Assembly: GCF_000247815.1 (NCBI RefSeq)
Contig: NC_021684.1
Location: 5,674,289-5,738,288 of the forward strand
Direction: 5' to 3'
Length of the DNA: 64,000 nt
From: Ficedula albicollis
Lineage: Eukaryota > Chordata > Aves > Passeriformes > Muscicapidae
The notes under the pieces are model-generated. The model ran no database searches. It saw nothing but the letters and a program-made list of their open reading frames with translations, and was not told where the DNA came from. Shown in pieces: positions 1-12,003 of this stretch. The translations under genes were made by a program, and so were the position numbers. Each line of letters starts with the position of its first letter. The stretch's first letter is position 1.

Positions 1-1595
1 AGGAGGCACAGGGAATCTCAGCAATGAGGTGCCAACTTGGCTGGATGCTGTTGGAAATCCTGTTTGTGTGTGGAAATACTGCTGAACTACCCTGAGGTGT
101 GAGCAGTGCATGGATCTGGCTGTAGGCCTGCTGGAGTCATACACTCTCATGTGTATTGAGTGTGTAATATATTCAAACACCCAAATGTGTCCGGTGCAGG
201 ACACATTTGTTTTGTTTTTCAGCTCTTACTCTCTGCAGTAACTTTCTGAAGTCATACACATTGTCCACACAAAGCAGGAAAGAAAATATATTTAATTTGG
301 TTTCCTACAGAAGCTGCACCCTTTTGGCACAGCTTTCATTTACAACTGCAGTGATAAGTTGTGNGGCAGGAGCAGCTCCTCAGCTTCCCCTGCTGTCCTA
401 CAGTAATGTTCTGTCCACAGCTAAAAGTCACCCAACAGGTCACCCTAAAATGTAAGGTGTCACCCAAAAGTGTAAGGTCTCACCCCTGGGAAGTGGACAG
501 GCTCCTGCCCTCAGCCTGTAGCCCCAGTGGAGAACAGGGTGTGGTAGGTGTGAGAGCTTTTGGACCATCTTGCCTGCAGGCACAGGACCCATGGAAGCAC
601 CACAGCCACCAAAGACCCAGACCTGTGCATGACCCAGAGGAGTAGGAGCCCGAGGGAAGGTGTGCTGCATCACCTGCATCCAAGTGGGAACTAAGGATCC
701 TGAGGCAGTTGGGTAAACCTTGAGAGTGCTAAGACAGGCTGTGCGCTGGAGACTGGCCTGGTCTGAGGGTCCATGTTCAAGATCTGGAGTTCTGCTCCAG
801 TTCCAAAGTGGTCGTGCTCCTCACACCCCTCCTGACACAGATTTTACCTCCAACTGCACCTCATCTACACCTGCTCTCCTATTTCTGGTGTTCAAGTGTT
901 GCCTTGACCAGTTAATTGCCAGAAGATCTCCAGTTAGATTTCGTGTTCCCATCCAGCTAAAAATGCTCTGACCAGTCCAAGGCAGTAAATGCTCTTTCAC
1001 TAATGGACAACAAAAAAAGGAGCATTTTTTCCCTCTCCCCCATGATGTCCCAGTGGTAGCTGTGAGCCACAAAGCTTTAGAGGAGTGGGATATGGAGCCC
1101 CAGTCTGACTCCAGCGCCATGGAGCCTCATGCTGGGAGTGGGACATCTTTGAAGAGGAGGTCAGTGTGATGGGCAGGGAGCCATGACAGGAAAACCTGGG
1201 TTGTGCAGGGGGATTTGGCTCTGGAGGGCTGCACTGTCTGCCTGGCAGGGGCAGCCATCTCTGCTAATGCCCATTTTCTGCGGCAGGAGAAAGGCTTCAT
1301 CCAGCAGATTAGCAGGAGACACGAGTGCCACCCCAAGAGGAGGATGCTCCCATTATCAGGGTGTTTAAAATGTGGCACCAGGGCTTCCTCCAGCCTCTTC
1401 CCCCTGCAGGGAACAGGGAACACTCTGCTGCCTGGCATGGTGGGGGAGGCTGCAGAATCCCATCTCCTGCCTGCCCACATCCACGCTCACAGAAATTCCT
1501 GGGTACAGCCCACTGCAGGCTGGGTAAGAGCTCCAATCTGGCCCTTCTGCTGCAAACAGATCTGATTTGCTCCTGGTGCTGAGCTCTCTGTAATT
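1..1595. other. Noncoding unique DNA, no gene recognised
   Basis: No recognisable exon or element is visible. Overlapping frames of 60-120 codons occur on both strands, mostly in a CT/GC-richer stretch around 1130-1560, with no family motif and no consistent coding strand. One ambiguous base (n) lies at 364. A short 20-bp tandem repeat at 440-485 is listed separately. Confidence 0.6.
440..485. repeat. Short tandem repeat, 20-bp period, about 2.3 copies
   Basis: The heptad-like start tcaccc recurs at 440, 460 and 480, each followed in the first two units by a similar aaa(a/g)tgtaaggt stretch. It is a small imperfect minisatellite, probably from replication slippage. No function is implied. 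Confidence 0.8.
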
Positions 1596-1600
1596 ACAGT

Positions 1601-1652
1601 ACATCCCACTTAATTGGGATGTGCTTAATTGGGAAATCCACTTACCGGGATG
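1601..1652. repeat. Palindrome with three TTAATTGGGA-like motifs
   Basis: An 8-bp inverted repeat (acatccca at 1601-1608, tgggatgt at 1615-1622) is followed by further related motifs, so that ttaattggga occurs at 1610 and 1625 and a variant ttaccggga at 1642. The spacing is 15-17 bp. The pattern resembles the subterminal repeats of a degraded DNA transposon or an ancient amniote repeat, but I cannot name a family. It could also be chance in AT-rich DNA. Confidence 0.4.
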
Positions 1653-1939
1653 TCACCTAGGGAACTGATTTAAGCTTGATAACACTTAAGAGCAGTGCCT
1701 GCTGCTTTATAGGGAAGGTAATTCTCCTACAGGGAGATGCCTTCAGGTGGCTGAATCATACTCCTCCTTCCAGCAGCCTCCAATGCTCCTGGCTGCTTGC
1801 TGCAACAGATTTCAGCTTTCCCCTTAAGTAGGTTACTGTGGATGATACAACGGTGCCTGAAAAAGGCCCTTGGGATTTTGTGCCCTGAGACAATGGAACC
1901 TTTCATGAGAGATGCCCTCCCTCCCTGCCAAAACCCCTG

Positions 1940-2245
1940 TTATCATTTAGAATTTCTATTGGTTTTTAACTTTATTAGATGATTGGTCTTTTTCCTACCT
2001 AGAATCTTAAAGTAACTGGATAGTTTCTCAACCCATAATTTTACTGGTTAGAATTTCAATCCCTATGAAGCCTGTAAAGACCCCTTGCTGTGCTGTGTAA
2101 CCGGATTTGCTAGTGGAAACCCTTCAGAGAAATAAACGGCCTTCGGAGCCTCCTGCTGCAGTCCCGGGGTGTCTGTCCCTCCCTCGCTGGCTCCTGGCTG
2201 GCACTCTGCCCGTCTAGAACCACCCTAGCCCCGGCCAGGCACAAT
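1940..2245 (+). mobile_element. Candidate solo LTR (R/U5-like 3' half)
   Basis: A polyadenylation signal AATAAA at 2131-2136 is followed directly by a CpG-containing, GC-rich segment (about 2137-2240) with several gtcc/ccct motifs. The upstream part is AT-rich. This order (AT-rich U3, AATAAA, then GC-rich R/U5) is typical of avian endogenous retroviral LTRs and contrasts with the CpG-poor surroundings. Ends are uncertain: I see no clear target-site duplication, and no internal retroviral sequence follows. It could instead be a small CpG-rich noncoding patch. Confidence 0.45.
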
Positions 2246-2369
2246 AAGTAGGTCGTTCATCTTCCAGTGCAAATCAATAGATGACTCTTGTTTCATCTCA
2301 GTTTCCTTTCGTTTGTTTTTCTTTGCTGCACTGCTTTTCTCCTGCCTGTCTAATCCCTCTGATGGGAAG

Positions 2370-2547
2370 CTCAACCCTGCCAAGAGCTGCCTTTGGGTAA
2401 TCGAGTCGCTCTTTCTCCTGCGATCCCTGTTCAGCTCTCAACCCTGCCAAGAGCTGCCTTTGGGTAATCAAGTCGCTCTTTCTCCTGCAGTCCCTGTTCA
2501 GCTTTGGGTAATCGAGTCGCTCTTTCTCCTGCGATCCCTGTTCAGCT
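2370..2547. repeat. Minisatellite, 67-bp unit, about 2.6 copies
   Basis: Unit 1 spans about 2371-2437 and unit 2 about 2438-2501. The third copy lacks the first 23 bp, so its shared motif ctttgggtaa lies 44 bp rather than 67 bp after that of unit 2 (positions 2391, 2458 and 2502). Copies differ by a few substitutions such as cgagtcgc versus caagtcgc. The array keeps CpG sites that are rare around it. It begins about 125 bp after the LTR candidate. Confidence 0.95.
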
Positions 2548-5500
2548 CGAGAAAGGCTGGAGCACTCAACTGCTGTTCACGTGTGCTTTAAATGCAGCTG
2601 AGTGTAGCTGTGTATGAGCCAGCTCTGTGAAAAGCTCTGTCTTATTTCCTAAACTGCTCTGAGCTGGCACATGGAGATCATGCTCTGGTGGCCCTGTTCT
2701 ACAGTCTCTGCTGTTTCCTCCATGGGATCTCTGCTCCTTTGCTGCATGTGGCAGATGAGTAGGGGAATAAATCCTGTCTATGAGATCTCTGCCTCTAATT
2801 TAGAACCTCTGTGTATATGTGAGGATGAATAAGAATATTTTTCTGTATTCTAATTTACACCTACAGAGTAGCTTTCAGGGGGTTTGTGGTAGATAGTGGT
2901 GTTTTTAACTCTTCTGGTTAAAAAATGTCCTTTACTGAATGTTGCAGTGGGCTTTCATAGGGGTTTTTCCTTGTCCTTCTTCTAAGTATGTTGTTTTCAT
3001 CCAAAAATTGAAAACTTTTAATTTGGATATGATGGCAGAGCAGAAGGGAGCATCTCTGGGACATCAGTGGGGAGTGTCTCTGCCTTCAGCCTCTTGCCTG
3101 AGCAAGTGTCCATATCCAAACTGCACATGCTGTGGTAAACTGTTATATGGAGCTCTCTAAATATTCTGTCTGCAGTGGCCAACAGATGGGACCTATTGCC
3201 TGTTTTACCACCTAAAATATATAGCTTGCTCATGGAGGAGAATAGACATGAAGTACAGGACTGCAAAGCCACCAGGATGGCAGCATGAGCCACAAGAGTT
3301 GTGAACAACATTTCAAGTGATCTGTTCAAGATGCTCTGCTTTTGCTTAAAATTTTCTTAGGGGTTTATAATAGTTGTGTCAGTCTCTTCCTAATGGAATC
3401 CAGTTGTGGAACCAGCTATAAACAGGGTTTATAAAGCTTTGCATTTCCTTGTGTTCTCCTGTGCATCATTCAAATGAACTTTTGAACTGATGAGCAGAGC
3501 TGCTGCTTTTTCCCTTTTGTGGAAACTACTTCTGGGGGGCAGCCAAAAGAATGGATTTCCCTTTCAGTTTAAATTAACAGTTGTTTTAATGAAGTAACTG
3601 AGCTGCAGTCAAACCTGCCACTCATCAGCCTAGTGTCACTTCAGTTGCTGCTGACATGTATCATAGGTATGAATTTTATTACTGTGAGCTTACAGATGAA
3701 GAGAACACCTTCCAATGCAGAGAACATCAGACTCTACATCAGTCACATCAGCACTGAGAATTGTTTATTAATTGTTCATTTATTAGTTGTTTAGCTTTTC
3801 ACTCAATGCAGGCAACACTGTACCTGCTGAGCCTTTTATCCAGGGGTTTGGGCTGTGCTGTACTGAATACAAAGGGATACCTGTGTAGTAAATTATTCTG
3901 TGTTTTGGTAATTTGTTTGCAATAAAAGGAAAAAAAAAAAGCAAATCAGGCAAAATTAGTCATAGTCCAGCACAGAACAGGGTGTAGAATTGGCCTATCA
4001 CTGCGTAGAATTCAAATATTCTGTATGTGCAGTTTTTGCTAGGAAAAATGGATGCATTGTTTGCTATTTTTAACTCATGGATGCGTGTCAGATTGTTAAG
4101 GAAACAATCAAACCCCATGCTGAACTAAAGAGCACAACCAAGAGAGGATAAGCAGCCTCTCACTTGTGAAGCTGCATGTTGCTGGGACCAGCAAAAATCT
4201 AAAGATACTGTGCTGCTTCTGCTAATTGCTGCTTCAGCTTGTCCAGCCTCTGGGTAAGGTCCCCACAGGCACCTTTTGAGGGGCATCTGAGTTTGCTTTA
4301 TGGACATCTAGGCAAAGGCACGAGCTTTTTGACACTTCTAAAACAATGTCTGTGAGAAAAGGGAGGTGACATTGAATGTGATGCTCAGCAAGGGGCTGGT
4401 GGGGCCTTTTAAGTCATTTTGGGCTTTGAGCACTGGCAATGCAGCTTTTATTCTGTGTTGCACTTCAGAACTTTCCCCCACAACTCTGAGCCGTAATAAT
4501 AGTTTTATAACACTCTCCTGGTGATTCTTATATAAATGCAGTGCCTCTAGAAAAAAATCCAGGCATGAAACTTGAGATAAAGTGTTGACAATGAGCACTC
4601 CCACTCTTGTGGGAATACCTGTCACCCGGTGTGGAGGTCTTGCATTGTCACTGTTCCCTGTTTGAGACTAGTTTCTGCTGGGCAGGGAAGAAATAATATT
4701 CAAGAAATCCTCTAATAGCCACTTTTGAGGTGATATTGTAGTGACTTTTTGTAGCTAGCAGTCTGCTAAACTGTTTACCTCCTGGAGAGCATTGCTGCTG
4801 GAAGGTCCAATGTAGTTTTAGCTGTAGCTTTTTGGAAATTCCCCTCAAAAAAATCCTTCTCATTGTCACCCCTTTTATTACCTCTTTCTTGCTCATTTTT
4901 ATGGACATAATCTGAGTTTTTATTGGAGCAAGTGAGGTCAATTCACCCTCACCATCTCTGCTGTGATTTGGGATCTGCTTTTGTGTTCAGGGAGCCATTG
5001 TTCTCCAGCCTCAGCTAGGAGAGCTCTCACAAGGATAAGACTATCTCATAAAATTAAAATCCATGCAGTCAGTTACTGGGGTTTTTTTTGGTTAGTAATT
5101 AACTATTTTGACTGACATTCTGTCCAGGTTTTTGGGGAAGGATTTTGCTCTAAGGAAATCAGTCTACACATTTAATAGCTTGGCACTGAGAAAACCCTGA
5201 AATATTAAAAAGATTTTTTTTAATATAGCCTGTAGCATGGCTCAAAGCATCAGAGGTTTTAAAAAAAGTTTAATATTTGGTTTTATGGTCAGAAACTGAG
5301 GAGTGCTCAGTCTGTATAGATGGCGCTCTCCTAAAATCTGTTTACCATTAGGAATATCAGCTCTTTTGCAATCTGACCTTCACTCCTTAGGTTTAGATTT
5401 TAATATAATTTTCCTTAGGCTGAAAGGGCCACTACAGAAATCTCTTTTGCTGTCAAACACGTCCTTTGCTGGACTCTGTTGCAGCAGTAGCGACAGGAGC

Positions 5501-6785
5501 TCTTGTTCACTCTGTCTCTGCACAGTAAAGCATATCCTTGTAAAAAATCTTATAAAACCTGGGATTTTTCTACCATGCCAAATCCCACATAGCTGATGCC
5601 AAATTGGATTAAAGTAAATATCAGGTCCAGACTGCAAGGCCTTTTAGAGGGCTGTCCTGACAGCCTGACTGCAGTGCCCATCCTCGCTTGGTTTTGTGTA
5701 AGGGAAAGGCGCCAGGACTGGAGTGCTGTGGTTGCACTGGAATTTTCTGCAGTTTCCTGACAGTTGCCATTTCCTCTTCCTTAACAACCTGTAGCTACAG
5801 GTCATACAAAAGTAACTCTGAGCACATCACATTTGGGAAATGCAAATAGGGGGTGATGCAATACTCCCACATAAAATTCAAGTTGTCTAATATATAACAC
5901 CCTCTTCTTAAAAATTCCTAAAAGTTTGTACCAGGGAAATTTGCCTCATTTTAAAAATTCTAATCATGTGTTTTTTAAATGCTAACTGATTCCAGAACCA
6001 TAACCCAAAAAACCCCAAGCCATTAAGGGAAATTTTTTAGACCTTCATCCATATTTGTCAAGAAGCAACCTAAAATTTTGACAGTGGTGGCAGAGAGAAA
6101 TGTTGACTAGTGCTGTTGTGGGGTCAGGTCATTGTTTAATGAAGATGTTTTGTAGTCAACTTCCATTAATGTGCTCTTCAGATCTGACAGTTACTTAAAC
6201 CATTGCTTCTAATCACGCTTACTGTGATTAGAAAGCAGTCCCATTCACTGCCCAGCCATATCTAAATTGGTTTTTCTTTCACTGTTTTGAAGATGATGTG
6301 TAGGAGTTACTGCTGAGACGTGGCAAGTGCCCCTTAAGGACCACAGAGTGATCAGAACTCACCTAAAGTAGGTATTATAGGAACAACATCAATTTACTTA
6401 TTTCCTTAAGAAAGATTTCAGAATGTTACAGAAAATTTAGAAAATGGAATATAAAGGAGTTAATAATCTGAAACTGCTTCAGTTTTTATCTTGAGAAAAT
6501 GAAGCTTTTTAGGAGTGTCAGGGTGGGCAATGGGAGTGGAATTACCTGCTCCTTCTTTAAAATGTTTGGAGTTGTTGATGTTGGGGTTTTTTTGTTTTAT
6601 TTTGGGGGGGTTTCTTTAATTTTTATTTTGTGATTTTTAAAGACAGCATGTGATGTTGGTGCTTTCACAGTGGTGAGTAATTGAACTCAGCCAAAGTGAG
6701 TCTGGTTTTCAGATGCTCATACCCTTTGTCTTGTATAAAGAGTGAGGACAGCTTTAAACATTTGGTGAATGACTGGGCTGGGATT
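2548..6785. other. Noncoding unique DNA, no gene recognised
   Basis: This is AT-rich DNA with no exon, RNA gene or mobile element that I can identify. An AATAAA at 3921-3926 is followed within four bases by an 11-nt A run, which could be the end of a retrocopied transcript or chance. A T/G-rich low-complexity stretch lies at about 6580-6640. Short frames here are scattered over both strands. Confidence 0.6.
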
Positions 6786-8300
6786 GCTGGAGTGTGGAAA
6801 GAAAGACCCTTTCAAAAGCTTTATTTAGATACACAGCTCAAGGAAGGTGCATCGGTCTAACAGAAACTCAACAGTCTGGGTGTGATGCTTTAACGTATCA
6901 GACCAACTTCACAATGCAGAGAACAGCCAGCCCTAGCAATCAAAGCATCAGTGCTTTAAACATTCCCAGTTTTCTGCAAAGAATTGAGACATCAAATAAA
7001 ACAAATACTCTATGGTCAGTCTATGAATGCTGATTTTCTTGTAAGATGCAGTCACCTGCAGGTGGCTTTGTCACCTCCTCGTTTGCCAGCTTGAATCGCA
7101 GCAAAAATACGTGCCTTGAGCTGGATGGGCACTTTATCTGGGGAAGAAAATCACATCTTTTCTGCTGGGGAATTTTAGAGACATCAAGGATGCAGGTGGA
7201 CATCACCTTACTGGAACCTGGGCAAGCAGCAGAGTGCAGATTTCTGGTCGGTGCTCAGGGGTCCATGGTCACTGCATGTAGTCACTGAAGATTTTGCCTT
7301 TATATTTATAAAAGGCATAAAATATAGGTGTATATAATACAAATATACACAAGGTATTTGTTTGCAATATAGAGTATACATATAAAAGACTGCACATTGT
7401 CATTCTCCAAGGGGAAATGATTTCCTTAAACAACGAAGAAATACTTTAGGTTATTTTTAAACAAAAGAAAGAAAGTTTTCCTCAGCAATTCCAACGTACC
7501 AAACCCACAGCAAGAGTAGACTTAGTGCTGAGGAAGGTGTGTATTGAAAAGACTGAATGACTGAATGTCAGCATCAAAGAAAAGCAGTGGCTGACAGTGA
7601 GTGAGTGGGAGATTGGGCTGTCACATCAAGGGGGAAATCAGTGCATGGAAACAAAAATGAAGTAACATTTTACCAGCTAGTTGGATAACTTATCATGACG
7701 TTGAGCTTTTGGACACAATGCCTTAGGCAGACTGCTGATGTGTGAGGAGCCCCAGCAAAGACCTGCCAAGTCATATGTATTTTTAGGTGCTCACACCGAT
7801 TTCAGTGGGTGCAGGGAGAAAGAAGAGGTGGAAAAAAGATATTACAGTAAAAGGTGCTAGTGTTTTGACACCATGATCTCTGAAAAAATTATGCATCTTT
7901 GAGAGGAACAAGACCCAGGAAATTCAGATGGTTCCTTGACAGGACAACCACAATTGCATCTGTACCTAGTCCCTGCTCTTGTATAACATGATTGCTGGAA
8001 AAAAGTGAGTGGTTTAAAACAAATTCTGAATTCTAGAGATTTTCTTCCTCTTGTTAGTTTGCTTCCCAAGGACCCAATTATCTGGCTTATGGAAACAGAT
8101 GCTTATACATTCACCACTATCAGTTGGTGTTTGTGCAAGTGCTAAGCCCCCTTTTGCTGTGATTTTCACCTGTGGAAAGGCGAGTGCTTTGTGACCTCTC
8201 CAAAGGAGAGCTCTGCCAGCCTGGTGCTCTTTTTTTCTTTATGTAACAGCTACACGTGTACCTGCAGGAAAGTCAGCTCATGATTTATTAGCAGAACACT
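6786..8300. repeat. Large tandem duplication A, copy 1 (1515 bp)
   Basis: This segment is repeated head to tail at 8301-9815. Reading both copies side by side I found only five substitutions: two adjacent near 6872, and one each near 7248, 7487 and 7986. This gives about 99.7% identity with no indels. The contents are noncoding: the open frames are at most 80 codons and no transposon ends or target-site duplication are visible. The segment includes an AT-rich patch (about 7300-7390). It looks like a recent segmental duplication or two alleles placed in series by the assembler, not a mobile element. Confidence 0.97.
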
Positions 8301-9815
8301 GCTGGAGTGTGGAAAGAAAGACCCTTTCAAAAGCTTTATTTAGATACACAGCTCAAGGAAGGTGCATCGGTCTAAGGGAAACTCAACAGTCTGGGTGTGA
8401 TGCTTTAACGTATCAGACCAACTTCACAATGCAGAGAACAGCCAGCCCTAGCAATCAAAGCATCAGTGCTTTAAACATTCCCAGTTTTCTGCAAAGAATT
8501 GAGACATCAAATAAAACAAATACTCTATGGTCAGTCTATGAATGCTGATTTTCTTGTAAGATGCAGTCACCTGCAGGTGGCTTTGTCACCTCCTCGTTTG
8601 CCAGCTTGAATCGCAGCAAAAATACGTGCCTTGAGCTGGATGGGCACTTTATCTGGGGAAGAAAATCACATCTTTTCTGCTGGGGAATTTTAGAGACATC
8701 AAGGATGCAGGTGGACATCACCTTACTGGAACCTGGGCAAGCAGCAGAGTGCAGATTTCTGATCGGTGCTCAGGGGTCCATGGTCACTGCATGTAGTCAC
8801 TGAAGATTTTGCCTTTATATTTATAAAAGGCATAAAATATAGGTGTATATAATACAAATATACACAAGGTATTTGTTTGCAATATAGAGTATACATATAA
8901 AAGACTGCACATTGTCATTCTCCAAGGGGAAATGATTTCCTTAAACAACGAAGAAATACTTTAGGTTATTTTTAAACAAAAGAAAGAAAGTTTTTCTCAG
9001 CAATTCCAACGTACCAAACCCACAGCAAGAGTAGACTTAGTGCTGAGGAAGGTGTGTATTGAAAAGACTGAATGACTGAATGTCAGCATCAAAGAAAAGC
9101 AGTGGCTGACAGTGAGTGAGTGGGAGATTGGGCTGTCACATCAAGGGGGAAATCAGTGCATGGAAACAAAAATGAAGTAACATTTTACCAGCTAGTTGGA
9201 TAACTTATCATGACGTTGAGCTTTTGGACACAATGCCTTAGGCAGACTGCTGATGTGTGAGGAGCCCCAGCAAAGACCTGCCAAGTCATATGTATTTTTA
9301 GGTGCTCACACCGATTTCAGTGGGTGCAGGGAGAAAGAAGAGGTGGAAAAAAGATATTACAGTAAAAGGTGCTAGTGTTTTGACACCATGATCTCTGAAA
9401 AAATTATGCATCTTTGAGAGGAACAAGACCCAGGAAATTCAGATGGTTCCTTGACAGGACAACCACAATTGCATCTGTACCTAGTCCCTGCTCTTGTATA
9501 AAATGATTGCTGGAAAAAAGTGAGTGGTTTAAAACAAATTCTGAATTCTAGAGATTTTCTTCCTCTTGTTAGTTTGCTTCCCAAGGACCCAATTATCTGG
9601 CTTATGGAAACAGATGCTTATACATTCACCACTATCAGTTGGTGTTTGTGCAAGTGCTAAGCCCCCTTTTGCTGTGATTTTCACCTGTGGAAAGGCGAGT
9701 GCTTTGTGACCTCTCCAAAGGAGAGCTCTGCCAGCCTGGTGCTCTTTTTTTCTTTATGTAACAGCTACACGTGTACCTGCAGGAAAGTCAGCTCATGATT
9801 TATTAGCAGAACACT
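8301..9815. repeat. Large tandem duplication A, copy 2 (1515 bp)
   Basis: This is the second copy of the 6786-8300 segment, in the same orientation with no spacer. The copy 1/copy 2 junction reads cact|gctggagtg and the distal edge reads cact|ggagtg, so a short ctggagtg-type microhomology is present at the boundary. A 67-bp minisatellite starts at the very next base. Confidence 0.97.
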
Positions 9816-10001
9816 GGAGTGATTCCTCTCTATGCCCCAACATTGCTCCAGTCTGGTCATTCCTTTTAATTGTACAGGAGGGGGAGTGATTCCTCTCTAT
9901 GCCCCAACATTGCTTCAGTTTGGTCATTCCTTTTAATTGTACAGGAGGATATGCCCCAACATTGCTCCAGTCTGGTCATTCCTTTTAATTGTACAGGAGG
10001 G
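9816..10001. repeat. Minisatellite, 67-bp unit, about 2.8 copies
   Basis: Units start at 9816 and 9883. A third lacks its first 15 bp, so the shared gccccaac motif falls at 9834, 9901 and 9953. Units are almost identical, with two C/T changes in unit 2. The array abuts the distal edge of duplication A. Its sequence is unrelated to the other 67-bp arrays at 2370 and 18826. Confidence 0.95.
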
Positions 10002-11782
10002 CTGAGGCTGCTGGAAGGGCAGGGGCAGCCTGGGCAGCAGCTTCCCTCACAGCATTTCAGTTGTTTAAAAGAATTTCATGCCTTAGGTTGGGCTCTGAAA
10101 TAGATGTGGGTCTGCTGTGAAACAGAGGTCTGCATTTAGGTTTGAATAAATTTTCTGGATTTCTGAAGGATTCACAATATTATGGCAGGTCATTTCTCTT
10201 GTTCTTGCAGGCTTTGGAGGGAGGTGAAAGCCCTGCAGCTCAGTGGGGCAGTTTTTGTTGCTTATGCCTTCAGGCTGGGCAGGAGCTGGCAGCCTCAGTT
10301 TTCTCCATTCATCCAAGGAACACGGGTTCACTTTTGGGAAGGTTCACTCCAAACTTTGTGAACCTTTAAAACAAACTGGTCCTATTAAAATTCCTAATTT
10401 ATAGTATCTGCATGCTCCCCCTGGGTCCTAAACTGGAAATAAAGTACCGTGTGGGCTTGTTTGCCTCATCCACACAAAGTTTGTGGAGTTTTTTGTATGT
10501 GTTTTTTGGTATTTTTTTCCTTGTATGGCTTTTATCCTCCAAATTTTAAAAGCTGTCATTATGTCCAAAAATCTTATCTCTAAAATGTGTTGAGGTTTGG
10601 TAGGCTAACAGGTTACTTTAGTCAATGATGCCTATATGACTGTGATGTTAATTAAAGAAAATATTTGGAAGTTATGATGAAATTATTCAAGAAATAATGT
10701 TATCCACCTGAGATATTTGTGCTTAAAAGGGATCACTACAGTCAGGAGGAAAAGTGTGAACCAGTTGCTTAGGCTAATGTTTTCACACTGTTGTCCTTGG
10801 ATGTTAGAAGTAAGTGCATGTGAGCATTGAGCTGTATAAAATTGATCTACACTTTATCATTTGAGTCCATATTTCACTTCCAATTAGCTTTCTCTGCGTG
10901 CTTATTTTGACTGACCTCTTCTTATTTGCATTAGAAGCTCATGAGTAATTTCCATTTCTGAGGACCTTTGGTCATGTGCTTGCTGTGACCTTGCAGGGTG
11001 AATGCACTAACCAGCTGCAGGCAGGAGCAGTGCCTTGGCCAGGAGCTTCCAAATGGAACAGAGGAGCTGCTAACGAATGAGGTTGCTCAGCAGAAAATAC
11101 TCCTTTGCCTCAGTGCTGACTGAAGTCCAAGTAGCATTTGGTATTGAAGATCACCATCCTGATGATACATGAAATAGGGGATGGAGAGGAAGAGTTGTTT
11201 CTTCTAATCTTTCCTTTTTAAGTATTTGAATGCATAAAAATGATCATTTTGGAAAAAAGGATGTTTGAAAGCCAAAATGTGCTAATGTGGTGCTTTTCAA
11301 ACCAAATTACTTGGTGTGCTTTTGCAAAACATTGATGAAATGTCTCTGACATGAGACAGAATGCAGTGGTTTTGAAAGTCTGTTTCCTTATTATCCTACA
11401 GAAATATTCTGGATTGATTCCCTGCTGTTGACTTGTGAAGAGGCAGTTCAGGCTGAGAGAACCATCATTGCTGTGGTGCTGGAGCCCTTGGTCAGTGCAG
11501 GTGGGGAATCATTGTCCAAATTGGCTCCTTGGCATCCTCCTGCATGTGCCCCCAGCTCACAGATTGGGTCAGTCTGGCTCGTGGAACCCCCCCTTCTTCC
11601 CCTGTGCCAGGCAGCTGCTCTCTGCAGCTTCTTGTTTGTTTTAAATCCAGCCCCATGAAACAACAGACATTGGTGTCACATTTAGAGTGTTTGAGTTGTT
11701 TCCACATAAACACTTCAAGAGCCTGCGCAGGAAAATTGTCATGCAAGTGTTCTGAGCAAGCAAAGAAAGGGATATGCTGAAC
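10002..11782. other. Noncoding unique DNA, no gene recognised
   Basis: Nothing identifiable as gene or repeat. A short inverted repeat (aaggttcac at about 10338 and gtgaacctt at about 10358) is visible. Overlapping frames at 11430-11845 on both strands have no recognisable domain and run into the LTR fragment that follows. Confidence 0.6.
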
Positions 11783-12003
11783 ACAAAAAAGGGGAGTTGG
11801 CCAGTGGAATGGCCAACTAGGCATTGGCCAGGGGGTGGATTGCATTGGGCGCCACTTGTTTGGTATGTTCTTTTATCATTATTATTGGTTTTCCTTCCTT
11901 TTCTGACCTATTAAACTAGAAAACTATTTCACCTCTCTCCCCATCCTGTGGTGGGGAGCAAAGGGCTCTGTGGTGTTTGGCTGCTGCCGGGTTAAACCAC
12001 AAC
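11783..12003 (+). mobile_element. Solo LTR fragment, avian ERVL type
   Basis: The order of motifs matches what I know of avian ERVL LTRs: ggccagggggtgg, then a tgggcgccacttg box, a T-rich ttttatcattattatt stretch, cctattaaact, a C-rich to G-rich segment (ccccatcctgtggtgggga) and the terminal tgctgccgggttaaaccac. Only an LTR is visible: no primer-binding site, gag, pol or env follows, so it is a solo or truncated relic. An 8-bp hairpin (11796-11803 with 11810-11817) lies near its left end, where the true LTR boundary is unclear. Confidence 0.8.

Noticed and set aside
6794..9584. Paired frames conserved between the two copies of duplication A
   Set aside because: Identity follows from the recent duplication, the frames are at most 80 codons on both strands, and no motif is seen.
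6786..9815. Full-length transposon in two copies
   Set aside because: No terminal repeats, target-site duplication, poly-A tail or coding region. The copies are directly abutting.
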